Part shown: positions 38,508 to 50,500 of the stretch, piece after piece
Position numbering within the stretch: the stretch's first letter is position 1
How the letters are laid out: every line of letters begins with the position of its first letter
Virus record (IMG/VR): IMGVR_UViG_3300009499_000001
Location: 1-64,000 of that record
DNA: 64,000 nt
From: a virus
Reading direction: 5' to 3' (one strand)
Position numbers and translations under genes: made by a program
Notes under the pieces: model-generated
The model's input: the letters and a program-made list of their open reading frames with translations, nothing else
Database searches by the model: none
What the model was told of the DNA's origin: nothing

Positions 38508-41500
38508 CTACCCTCCCAGAACCGCCCTGGCCTTCGCGAACGCCTCGGCGGCGGCTGTGTCGTCCCGCTCAAGGGCTTCCTTGCAGAGCCGTGTGTACTT
38601 CGACCGAACCGAACCCCTGGCCTTCGGGTAGACCCGAGCGACGGGGACTTTCAGCTTGCGCGCCCAGCCAGCGATGGTTCGCTTGTTCTTTCGTTCCTGG
38701 TCGGTATCCCACGCCGTCCCGGTCAGCGCCGCTTCGACCTTGCCCTCAAGCAATTCGGTGTACGCCAGCCGGACTTCGTCGGCGCTTTCCGCCGGCGTCG
38801 CCATGAAGGCCAGCTCCCCATTCATCGCGGCCTTGGCCATCTTGACCATGCGCTGCTGAATCGCCCGGTAGCCCTCACGTTTGGCCTCATCAGAAGCCTC
38901 CGAGTCGATCAACGCCCTGCCCTGCTTGCGGAGTTCGGCCAAGTGCCGGCTGATGCGGTGCATGGCGGACCGTTTGGCGCGCTGAGCGTGAGGGAAGTCC
39001 CTGCCGCGTTGCTTCGCGCTGCCGTGCTGGCGGTCCAGGTCCTCCATCTCCCGGTAGAAATCATTGAACACCCGCGTCGTGCCGGGCCGCAAGAAGGCCC
39101 GACCGATCGCCGGGATGTCTTGGAGCCCCGGGGGACGCGCGCCCTTCTCGGGAAGGACGCCGGCCTTCCGCAGAACCGTCTCGGCACTGCGGATACCAGC
39201 GACCGGCATGCCGCCGGTGTAGCTCCGTAGCAGGTGTTCGATCTTGGCTGGCGAGACGTTCAGCAACCTGCCGAGGGCCTTGGCGGTCTCCGTCGTGTAC
39301 TGGTAGAACTGGTCTTGAGGTTCCAGGCGGCGCAGGGCTTCGGACACAATCGGCCGCTGGCGGAACCAGTCCCATCCCCCCGGTCCGAACGCGACTTCGA
39401 TGGGTCCCTTGATTGCTGTCGGCGCGATCGGCGGCATGAAGCTGCGAATCGACTCTGCGGCACCTTCTTTGAAATGCTTCGGATCGTTGCGGTACAGGGA
39501 TTCGCAGGCGGCTTCTGGCAGCGAACCGAACAGCATGCCCCACTCGAACGGCCGCGGGACGCGGATGATCGCGTCACCAACGGGTACATGCCAATAGCGA
39601 TACTTCTCCCACACCGGAAGGTCGATGTACCAGTCCTCGTCCTTTATCAACCACCACAAGAACAAGGTCGGGCCGGTAATCCACGCCAGGCCCCGCAGCG
39701 TTGATCGCACGGGATGCTGACGGTAGGTCTGGATCATGCGGTTGGGACCTTGAATCTGGGCGTTGTGGAAGGGCACGACCCGATTCAGCCACATCGCGAC
39801 CGAGCCCCCCTCGCGGAAGTCCACGGTCACGTTCGCCGCCCGCATCTGGGCGTCGAGATATTGAGCCAGGGTGATCGTGTCGCCCGGCTTCCAGCCGGTT
39901 TCTTCCAACGCTGCCTTGAACTCGGCCAGTCGGGGCCCCATCTCTGTGATGGAGAACAGTTGGCGCAGCGATTCGATCGGATGCTTCATCCAGTTCAAGA
40001 CTTTGCGGGTTGGGCTATTTGCAAGAACTTCGTCCAGCAAGTCCTGTGTGAAGACTCGGTCGATGGCCAAAGGCTGCGCCATCTCACCGCCCCCAGCTTT
40101 GTGTAGCCGAGCCACTTCTCTGCCGAAGACATGGTCCATGACGCCGCAAATGTTGCGGTAGATGAGAGATGGCAGGGTAGCCTTGCGTCCCTTGGTCCTC
40201 GTCTGCATGATCGCCGTGCCGGTGTCGCGCGTGGGATTCGTGTACCAAGCGAAGCCAGCCCGCAGTCCCGTTGTGGACAGCCGCAACATCCTAGCGGCCT
40301 TGCCGAAAGTCCACTCAACGATCTTGGGTAACTCAAACTGCTGGTCCACCGCCATCATCGCCCGGTACATGTCCGGGGCGACCTCATACATCCGCAGCTT
40401 GCCGTGTTGCCACAGGACGATGATGTTGTCCTTGGCCTTGTGGTGGTACACGTTCTGGAAGATATTGATAACGGCGTCCAGGTCGGCATCCTCCAGGGCC
40501 ACGTCCGCCGCTTCGAGCTGGGCCTGGAGTTGGCGAATCTGCGCGGAAGTAACTCGGCCACCCGGCGCGACCTTCTCGACGTACTTGCCCATCCCCTCGT
40601 AATGCTCGGTCGCCTCGACCAGCATCTTGCCGACGCGAATCTTGTCGGCGAGGCTGAAGATTCGGTCGGCGTACATCATCGAGCTTTCCAGCGGGGAGAT
40701 AATCGGGCGGCCTGATCCCTTCATCCTCCGAACCACTGATGGCAGACCAGCCAAACGGCCTCCTCCGACACCCTTCCCCTGCCGTAGGTTCTCGGCTTCG
40801 AGGCTTATCATCCTGGGAACATAGTGGGGATACATGCGGCGCATCTTGACTTTCCCTGCCGGATCCAAACCGCCCGCGTCCATGCCATAATCAAGAAGCT
40901 GATCGTGCCACTTCGTGGTTCCGTCCGCTGCTTCTACCCAGCCTGGCCGGTCGCCGAATTGCCGGACGTTGAACCGTGCATCCGCCAGCGAGATGCCGGG
41001 ATTCTTGCCGACAGCATGGATGTCGATGGCGTGTCGGGAGTACAGGAAAATCTCAAACTCAAGTTGCGTCTGCGGATCCCGCAAGTCCTCCATGATCGGT
41101 TCCCAGACTTCCGCAAGGCTCGGACCGACCCTGTTGCCCATAACGTCCGGCATGTAATCCAGCACTGCCCGGCGCGCCCGGGCGGGGCCGGCCATGCTGG
41201 TGACCTTGGCCATCTGGGCGAATCGGTACTCGGCGGGGATGTCCGCGAGCTCCGTCGTGTCCGCCATGGCGTACATCGCCCGCCACAAGGGCTGGAAGCG
41301 GTTGACGAACTTCTCCAGGCCCTTCTGCCAAGCTTCCTTGGGGTCTGCGAACACGGCTCGCACCGTCTTCCAGCGCGTGGATTTCTTGTCGATCTGGGCC
41401 CCCACTCGTGCCACGGCGCCCTGTGCCCGCCATTGGGTGATCGTTGCCTTGGCGTCGGCGATTGCCTCGGCGTACTCGCTGGTGGGCAGGAAGTCCTCCG

Positions 41501-44500
41501 TGAACCACTCGTACATGAGCGGGGCGGCGTCCTGAGCGTTCTCGGTGGTCAAGTAGAGCCGGACGAACTCCGCGACCCCTTCTTTGGTCCGTTTCTTCTC
41601 CGGGTCGTAGTCCAGCTCGCGGACTTCCGCTCTCACGTCCTTCGACAGCCGGCGAGAGATTCGTTCCCGCTTGTCGAGGTGGTGGGCGACTTCATGGCAT
41701 TGAGAGGCGACATCGCCGTATCCCTTCGTCCGGGCAACTTCCTCGAACCGCTTGTAGATGCCCGCGTACGGGCCGCGGTAGTGGCCCGTCCGCAAGGGAA
41801 CCCCGAAGCCTTCCGAGAGCACCGTGCGGATGTCGTTGATGCTGACGGGCCGGTCGGCCGGTTCCATCGAGACGGGGACTGGCGGCGCGGCGACCGGGCC
41901 GTGATCCACCTCGCCACTCCTGTTCAGGTATCTGACATCGGTGACCGGCCGGCTCTCGGTGACGCGCTGGAATACCTGGAGGGCTTCGTCGCCGGTCGGG
42001 ATGAAGTACCGCACCTTGTAGCCGACGCGCTCGCGGAAGACGCCGTCGGCATCGAGTTCTATGTGAAAGCTGAGGTCGGGACCCAGGACCTCCAGGCGCG
42101 TCTCGCCGCCCACGAGCTTGGACCGGATCGTCCAACCGTTGCTGAGAACCAGGATGGTCTCACCATCGAGGGTCTTGTCGATCATCTGCTGGGGCGTGAG
42201 ATCCATCTTCGGCTTGTCGGCACCCAGGGCACGCAGGATCCCAGCTACGTCGTTGGCGTTGATGATCCGCCCCAGCAGCTCCTCCCCTTCGTTTGTCAGC
42301 ATCCGTCGTACACGCGGTCTCGCGCCGCGAATCCGGTCCCAGATCGGCAAGAGAACGCCCGTGATGAGGTGCTGTTCGCTCTCGCGGAACTCCGGCAGTT
42401 TCTCGACCTGCTCATCCCAGAGTCGTCGCGCCTCATCTTCATCGAGCCGTCGCCAGTATTGCTCGTTGTAGTCGTTGTCGATCCGCTCCATGTCGATGAA
42501 GTCGTGGCCCTTCTGGTCGATCTGGCGGTACTGTCGTACGACCCGACCAGTCCTCGTTTCGGTGTGCGTGGGCCCCTGGACGATGGCGTAGACCTTCCCT
42601 GCTCTTTTGGACTGGACGTAGAACAGGATGGGATGGCCGGCCCGGTGTTCGCCGGCCTGAAGGTTGTCCCATGTCACCGGGACGATACGAGTCGAGAGCT
42701 TGACCTTGACGTACTTGGTCTCCGCGCCCGTTTCCGCATGGGTGTAGACAACGCGGTCTTCCACCTTGTCAATTCGGTCGGCACGGACTGTCTCAATCCC
42801 GCGGTCGATGGTTCCGAGGCGAATGGCAGCGTCGATCCTCTCCAAACGGCGCTGGTCAAAGGCCTCGAAAATCTGGTTCTGTGTGTCGGTCGGGCAGGAC
42901 AAGAGCCGGTTCAGGAATTGCCGCATGACCGGCAGGGTCTGGCGGAGATTGCCCTGGCCGTCGATGAGCCTCAGGGCCAGCGCTTCCTGCACCTCGCCAA
43001 TGCTCAATCCCTCCACGTCATCTCGGTACAACTCTCGCCAGAACTGCGATAGGGCCTCCCGGGCTTCGGTCGTGTGCAGGTTGTCCTCGGCGCTGAACAG
43101 GCCGCCACTGGTCGCCTCGCGCTGGCCTTTGGTGAGGGCCCCGAGCTGGTCAAGCCTCTGGGCAATGACGGACGTGAACCGACGTTCGGCGCTGAGATCA
43201 GTGGTGCACAGCGTGTAGATGGGAGCACTGGCTTGATTGGAACGGTGAGTTCGACCCATGCCCTGGAAGGCCTGCTCGGCACGGTAGCCAGGCTGAATGA
43301 TGTAGTGGGAACGCCGCTGCTGGTTCTCATGTGCCAAGGAAGCGTGGTAGCTATCACCCGTGTTGCCGGCCCCGGACATCACCAGCAGGAATTTCTTGCC
43401 GCCCATGAAAGCGGCGATTTCTGCGGGATTCTCTCGGTCGGCGTTGCGGCTGAGACGCTCTCGCTTTCGCGTCCCATCCTCCTGTAGGACTTCCACGACG
43501 CGCTGTCTTCGGCCGGTCACTTCGGCGACGTTCTCCACGGCGAAGTGGTCGAGGATGTAGTCCAGCGGGCCGCGCGGCACAGACAAGGCACCCAGCTTGT
43601 CCAGCAATTGGTCCCGCATCCTCACGGCTTCCTGGTTCAATACGGGATTGCCGTCCGAGTCAACGACCGGCTCCATGGTAACATTGCCCTGGTCATCCGT
43701 TTCCTCCTGGTATTGTTGAACGGGGAAGGTGTGCTCTACAAGTTGCATCAGCGAATCTCGCGGCGTGATGTCAATATCATCCAGGTCCTGCTCGCTTTGC
43801 ATCCCAGCCAGCGCCCGGGCCGTGGCAGCTTCGTTGGTATTGACCAGTTGGAGCACGACGCTACGTCCTTCAGCCAAGTCCTTTTCCGCGGCCTTGACCA
43901 CGGTGGGCATCTGCATGGACATCAGGATCTGATTGAAGAATCGCAGGTTTGCGCCCCAGAAGGCGCCGCGAGCCCTCATCTTCGCTCGCGCGTTGCCGTC
44001 TCCCCCAGTGAGTTGCAGCGCTTCCTCGATGTTGTTCAGCACGATCCGCCAGGCCCTGGCGAACGTGTCGTACGCCTCCCGCTGGTTAGGCCTCAGGGTA
44101 TGTTCGACGCGTTTGTATTCAACCGTCCCCTTCTCGGTGCCATCGTTGTAGGAGATGTTGCGGGCCATGTAGGAACCCATGGCCTTCATGTCCCGGGCGA
44201 CCGTTTCCATCGCCGCTACACCACTTCGCGCGATCTCGTTGATGAAGGCCGCTTTGTTGGGGAACGGCGTACCACGTCCCCACAGTCCGAGGCGATCCGC
44301 ATACGCGTAGTTCGCCACATTCGTTGCCGCAGTTGCCGTTGCGTAGACCATGCGACAATTCGGCAGGCGGTTCTGCAACTCGACTCCGACGCGAGCTTGT
44401 TGCGAGGGTGCGCGGGTTCCGAACGTCGTTCGGATGGCGATGGCGTTGCCCATGTTGTGCGCTTCGTCGAACACCAAGACGCCATCGAAGTCCTCTCCGA

Positions 44501-47500
44501 CCCAGTCGAAGACTTGGTCAACGCGCTTGCGAGGTTGCTGCCCTTTGGGCGCCTTCTTTTCCGTGCCCCGAAGCGTGGAGTACGTCATAAACAGAATCCC
44601 ACGCTTCGCCCGGAGCGGCGCGTAGCTCTTCGCCTCGAAGATGAGCTTGGGATCTTGCCCCAAAGCTACCCATTCCTCCCGGATTCGATCCAGGAGCCGT
44701 TTGTTCTGAGTGATCCAAACGACCTTCCGTCGGCCGCGCCGCCAGTTGTCGAGGATGACGGCGCAAATCTCGCGTGTCTTGCCGACGCCAGTGCCATCCC
44801 CGAACATGAAACCTCGACGGACGGGCCTCTCGCCCTCGGGCGCTGGCAGGAATTTCTCGTGGGCCTGGCCAGCGTAGACCGCGGCTTCAACCTGGATTTC
44901 CGACAAGGCACCGCTCTTGATGATGTCCTGGGGAAGGTCGGGCCGGTAGGTCGGCACGGGTGGCATGACCGTCGCCATCGCCGCGGACTCGACGATGGAG
45001 CCTGGGTGTGGTTGGGCCCCTGGAATCTTCAAGCGCGCGGGCCGGTACGGCTCGAAGATTTCCTGGGTCAGTTCGGCCTTGCGCTCCCGAGCGCGCTCCC
45101 CCGCCTCTATAGCGATTCCTGGTGCAGGAGCGGGCACACCTTCTGGAAGTTCTCGAACAGGTTCTCCAACAACACCTGGGCGAGCGCCCGGGCGCCCAGC
45201 TTCTCCTTCTGTTGGGCGAGCCGCTGCGCCCCTTCCGCCGGGTCGTCCTTCGGGTCCGGCAGGAGGAGCCGTTGGGCGTCCTCCGGCTCTGCGCCCACCA
45301 GGTCGTCCACCCGGTCTTGGAGCCACCCCTGGAACTGCTCCCAGTGGCCTACCAACTGCACCTGCTCCAGGAGCCACCGGACGAGCTGGACGCTGTGCAG
45401 GTAGTCCGGGTCGGGCTCCTGGCCTTGCTTCAGGAGCAATTCCCGGCACCGCTGGTTCAGGGGATTGCTGTTCAGTTGGACCCGTTCGCTCATTTCGGAC
45501 TCCACTCATATTATCTATGAATTCCGCCAGATTGTCAACCCTTGCGGAGACCACAGCGGCGGTCGTCGGCCCCGTCTTGTCGATCACCAGGACGCGCGTG
45601 GGGAAGGCCGTGCCGTACTTGCGGTAGATGCCCCGCTCCACAGCGACCACCGCCCGGATGCTGTACTCCTTGCCGATCCGCTTCGCCCAGCGCGTGAAGG
45701 TCCTGGTGTCCTGTCCACGCATCGGGGCCCCGACGATCGCCACAACCCGGCCACCGTCTTGCAGCAGATTCAGGGCGGCCTCGACGTGCTTGAGATCGGT
45801 CCCGATCATCCGTTTGTCACCCATGCGCTGGCCGGCCCGGGAGAACGGCGGGTTCATCAGGATCACGGTGGGCCGAGGCAGGCCCTGTTCGGCCAGTCGG
45901 GCGGGCAGGATGTTGTGTATCTGCTCGGCGTCTTCAGTGAAGACCGCGTCGAGCCCTAGTTGTCCAAGTAGGCCCGCCCGCTGGCCGCTGATCTCGTTGG
46001 CGTAGACCTGCGCGCCACCCGCGTTCTGTGCGTGGATGGCAATGCTGCCGGTTCCGGCGCTGGGCTCCAGGACCACGTCGTTCGGGCCGATGTTCGCCAG
46101 CCAGGTCACCGCGTAGGCGTAGTGCGGCGGTGTCGAGAACTGTTGGAGCAGGTCCTTCTCGCCGCTGCGGTTCCGCTGGGCGGGGATCCGGTCCAGTTGG
46201 CCTTCCAGGCTGTCGGCCTCGATCTTGGCCTGCTCGGCAGCGACCCTTGGATCCGTCTTCCGCTGGAGGTACTGATTGATACCCAATTCCAGGCCGTCGT
46301 AGGCCTCCGAGGGACCGTATGTCCCCTCCGCCCGGGTTCCGCCCCAGACTTCGTCGGCCATCGAGAAGAAGGTGGCTTGGTCGATGACATCGCCAGCGAC
46401 AAGCCGCTCGATGACACGCCGGGCTAGTTTGATCTGGGGGTTGGCCTCTGTGGCGGCCGGGGCTGGTGCTTCGGCCGGTGCGACACCCATCGCCTGCCGG
46501 GCAATCGCCTCCAGGTCTTCGTTCGCGAAGCCGTCGACTGCCTGAGGGGTCGTCAAGGCAGTGCGCATATCCAGGGGGACCTGATACCGAGCGGCCGAGA
46601 AGATCGACTTGTAGTCGTCGGCGGTGAGCTTCGCGGCGATGTCGGGCATCTCTGCGGCGAGCTGCTGGACGAACTTGACGAAGGACTTGATCCCGGCCTT
46701 GATGTAGAGGCCAGCGATTCGGGTCGCAATGACCATCCCCTCGGCGTCCAGACCCATCGGAGTCCGGTTGCGGAGAATCCCCCCGAGCTGCTTCTTCAGC
46801 CGTTCGAGTTCGGCCTGATCTTCGGCGGAGAGGTTCTGTGTGATGCTGGGCTTTTTGGCTTTCGCGGGTTCGGTGGGCTTGGGGGACACCTCGGCCGGGG
46901 CTTCTGCCGGACGGGCGGCTGGCGTTACAACTTCCAGCATTTGCTCGATGAGAGCAGCATCGCCCACAACGTGATGCGCCCTGCCTACCTTGCCGGGGAT
47001 CGGATGCTCGTCGGCTCGAATGAACTTCACGCTTCCGCCGGGCATGGTCAGCTCGAAGTCGCCCATACCGAGATGCGCCACCTTGCTGTCGGGTATGGCC
47101 TTCTCGACAGCGTTCAAGAAGTTGGTGTCGACGTAAACGCGACCGTCATCCTCGCGGACGTAGTGCGGGGCCGTGTCAATGGGCGCGGGTGCCTCCGCTT
47201 CGGCGGGCTTCGCCAGGGCTGCATCGGCCCAATGTTGGCCCCGGTAATCCTTGAGCACCGCAGGCGCCACTTCCTTGCCTTCCTCGACCGCGCGCCGTAC
47301 CAGGATTTCGTGATCCCGAAGACGGGCGGCGTACGCTTCCGCAGCCTCGACGCCCAGGGACTGTTCCTTCTGCCCCACCTTTCGGGGCCGCTTTGTCGTG
47401 ATCCGATAGCGCCCGAACGGGCCAATGCCAGCCGCGTTGTATGCCGGCGGCTCTGTGCTGCTGATCTGCACCTTGCCGCGGAGGGGACCTGCCGGGTTGT

Positions 47501-50500
47501 CGAGATACCGGACATTGACCTCCCAGATGGGAATGGTCTCTCTTGTGGGACCTTCCCCGGCGTATGCTTCCCGTGTCATCTGCCAGGGCTCTATCAACTC
47601 CGTTGGCTTCTCTGTCGGTTCGGCCGCCTCGATGTCCGCCAGCGCCTTGTCCGCCCATTCCTCCCCCCGGAATTCCTCAAGCAGCTTGGCGGGTATTGGC
47701 TTGCCTTGACGGAGACGGCTTCGGATGATCTGGCGTCGGCCGTCCTTGCGGGCTTCGGGGATGACGTCGCTCGGTGGGCGGACGGGTTCCGCTGGCGCAG
47801 CTTCTGTCGGGGGTCTCGCCCAAACGCCCAGAATGTTCGTTCCGAGTTCCCCTTGGTCATCCAGCAGATATGGACGGTAGCCTTCAGAATAGAGCTTCTC
47901 CTCATCCCTCTCGGATTTCACCCGGCACCTAGTGATCTGATAGCCTTCGGCTTTCAGCTTGCCCACGGTGTCGTCGTAACGCTGCTGAGCCTGCTCCAGT
48001 TCGGCTACGCTCTTTGCCTCCGCCGCTGCCTTTGGCTCGGCACCCTCCTTGAGCCAGTAATCGGCTTGGGACTTCACCTCGGCATCGCTCATGCCGAGCA
48101 ACTGCTGGTAGAATTCCTCCACCTGCGCGTCGCTTCGCGTCTTCTGTGCCTCTCGGGCCGCCTCAGCCGTCGGATGGCCTTTGCCGATGATGGTCCCTTC
48201 CGCACTGCGGTAGGCGTAGTCGGCGATGCGGGTCTCGCCCGTGTGCGTGACGCCCAACGGGAACCCCCCTGCCCTGTACCACTTCCCGTCCGAACCCTTG
48301 AGTTCTCGCACAGCAACGATTTCAAGAGGGGGTCGCCGGGATGCCTCTGCGATGCGACGGGCCAGGTCCTCCTTGCCTGGGGCCTCGGCAGGCTTCTCGG
48401 CGGGGGTGGGTTGTACTCGGTCTGCACGTACTTTCCGAAAGTCCACGCGGGCAATAACGCTTGCCGCTTCGGTTGCATCGTTTACCCGGTCCGTAGGGTC
48501 TTTCACGCGCGCCTGTAATTCGGCGGCTGCTTTGAGGACCGTTGGATTATCTGTATCTGCACCTTCCACGACGTGCCGAAAGAACTCGCGCGCTACAGCG
48601 GCCGGGTCATCCGCTTCCAGCAAGGCCCGCGCAGCCGCCTTGGTCCCGTAATGCACGCCGGGAGCTGCAAGCAAGTCTTCAATGGAGGGAAGGCCGCGCT
48701 CGCTGGCCGCCTCGTATCGCACGGCAATTTCAGCAGGTGTCTCAGCGGGGGTGGGTTCCGCCGCCGTGAACTTCTCCGGGCTCCACAGTTCGGTCTTCCG
48801 GTGCGTGGAGTCGTCTATCGCCTCCCACACTTCCGTCGGCACGCCGCGGACATCGACCGTCTTCTTGCCGATGACCGTGACGGGAATGGACCGGCCACCG
48901 CCCATGTCGTAGGTCCCCTTCGCCCCTGGGGTCAAGCCGGGTGCCTCTGGCGCTTCCTGAGGGGGCTTGGCCTCGGGTTTGGCTTCTGGCTTCGGTGCGA
49001 CCTCGGCTGGCGGCGCTTCCGTCGGCACTGGCTCGGCAATCCCGCCTTCGCGGGGTTCCAGCGGGGCTTCCTCAGGCCGTTTCTCGACAAGTTCCGGGGC
49101 GGGCCGGGACACTTCGGCCGGCATCTCGGTCGGCACGGCTTCGGGTCGGACGCCTTCTTTCCGCCGCCGTTCCCCCCTCCTGGTTCGCCTCTCGGCCAAG
49201 CCTTCGCCGACGGCGCCGGCACCCCTCATGGCTATCCCAGGACCACCCCAGATCCCGAACGCTACCCCCTCGGCCAGCAGTTGCCGGCCGCTCGGGATAG
49301 CGTCCAGCAGCCACTTGTTGACGTCCGTGGCCTCGGATTCGTGGAGGTTGAACGCCACGCGCAGGACTTCGGCCACCCGTTCCTCGCCCATCTCCTCCAG
49401 GACGCCGTGGAAACCTCCAGCAGCCATCATGCGCCGCCACTCGGCCGTGGTCCTACCGGGCGCCCTGCCCAGCCACCGGATCCGCAGAGCCTTCTCGATC
49501 TTCCGCAGCACCGGGACCGCCTTGGGGAAGCGCTTGAGGACCCCACGTCCGATCAGGTGGGCGCCGCGAGTCAGTTCTACGCCCAATTCCTCCGAGACCA
49601 GCTCGACGAAGGTGTCGCCTATGCCCTTCAGCAGGGCGGTGACGGGCTTCTGGCCGCCCCGGGCGATCTCGATGTTGCCCATGTCGTCCACAGCGAACTG
49701 CTTGGGCAACATCCGTTCGAGCGTACGCTCGACGACCATGGGGTGAGTGGCCGTTCGCACCGCCCCGGCCGCACCGTACTTCATGGCGAACATGGCCATC
49801 CTGCCCGTCCGCGTGAGCGCCTTCCATCCCAGGGCGCGAAGACCAAGGCGAGCCGCACCGGCCTTGACCGCACCTGCCGCCGGTGTCAGCAGCATGAACT
49901 CCCCGAAGAAGGCGGGCATGGCCGAGAGGATCTCCGCGGTGTGGCCCAAGAAGGTCTTGCCGCGACCATGCACCTCCGCCTGTTGGTCCAGATGCTTCCG
50001 CACGATGGCCAGGGCCCGGTAGTGCCTCTGGGCGTCCTGATCCCGCCGCTTGAACTCCGCGTCCGACATCAGGGCCGGCTCTTTCCGATCTCGCCGGGCA
50101 CGTTCGGCCGGCAGGTCGACGAAGATCTCCCGCCGATCATCCTCACTCAGCGTTTTCAGCGTGTTGATGGATTGGTGCAGGTAGGCCTGCTGTTGCACCT
50201 TCGGCATGTAGTGCAGAAACGGAACCGCCCACAGAGGTTCCTTCATCAATCGCTTGTACCAAGTCTCCCACCAGCCGATCTTGCCGCGGTCCTCCCACCG
50301 TCGCTTCTCCGCAGCCTCGCGCGCCTTGCCTGCGGCCACATCCGCCGCCTGGGCCGCGCTGTCGACCGGCCTGCCCCGCCTGTCGTACTTGCCGATCTCC
50401 TGGGGATTGCCGTCTGCATCCACGGTATAGACACCCACACTGCGATGCAGCTTGTCCTCCCATTCGGCGGCCGGGAAGATCCAGAATTGGGCATTCTTGC

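Noticed and set aside
40824-43052. 742-codon plus-strand open frame opposite the polyvalent gene
   Set aside because: Antisense shadow of a GC-rich gene; composition follows the reverse strand and the minus frame holds the helicase and zincin motifs.
45122-45520. Plus-strand open frame opposite the overprinted gene
   Set aside because: Mirror of the minus frames; Leu/Val/Gln-rich by complementarity, with no SD.
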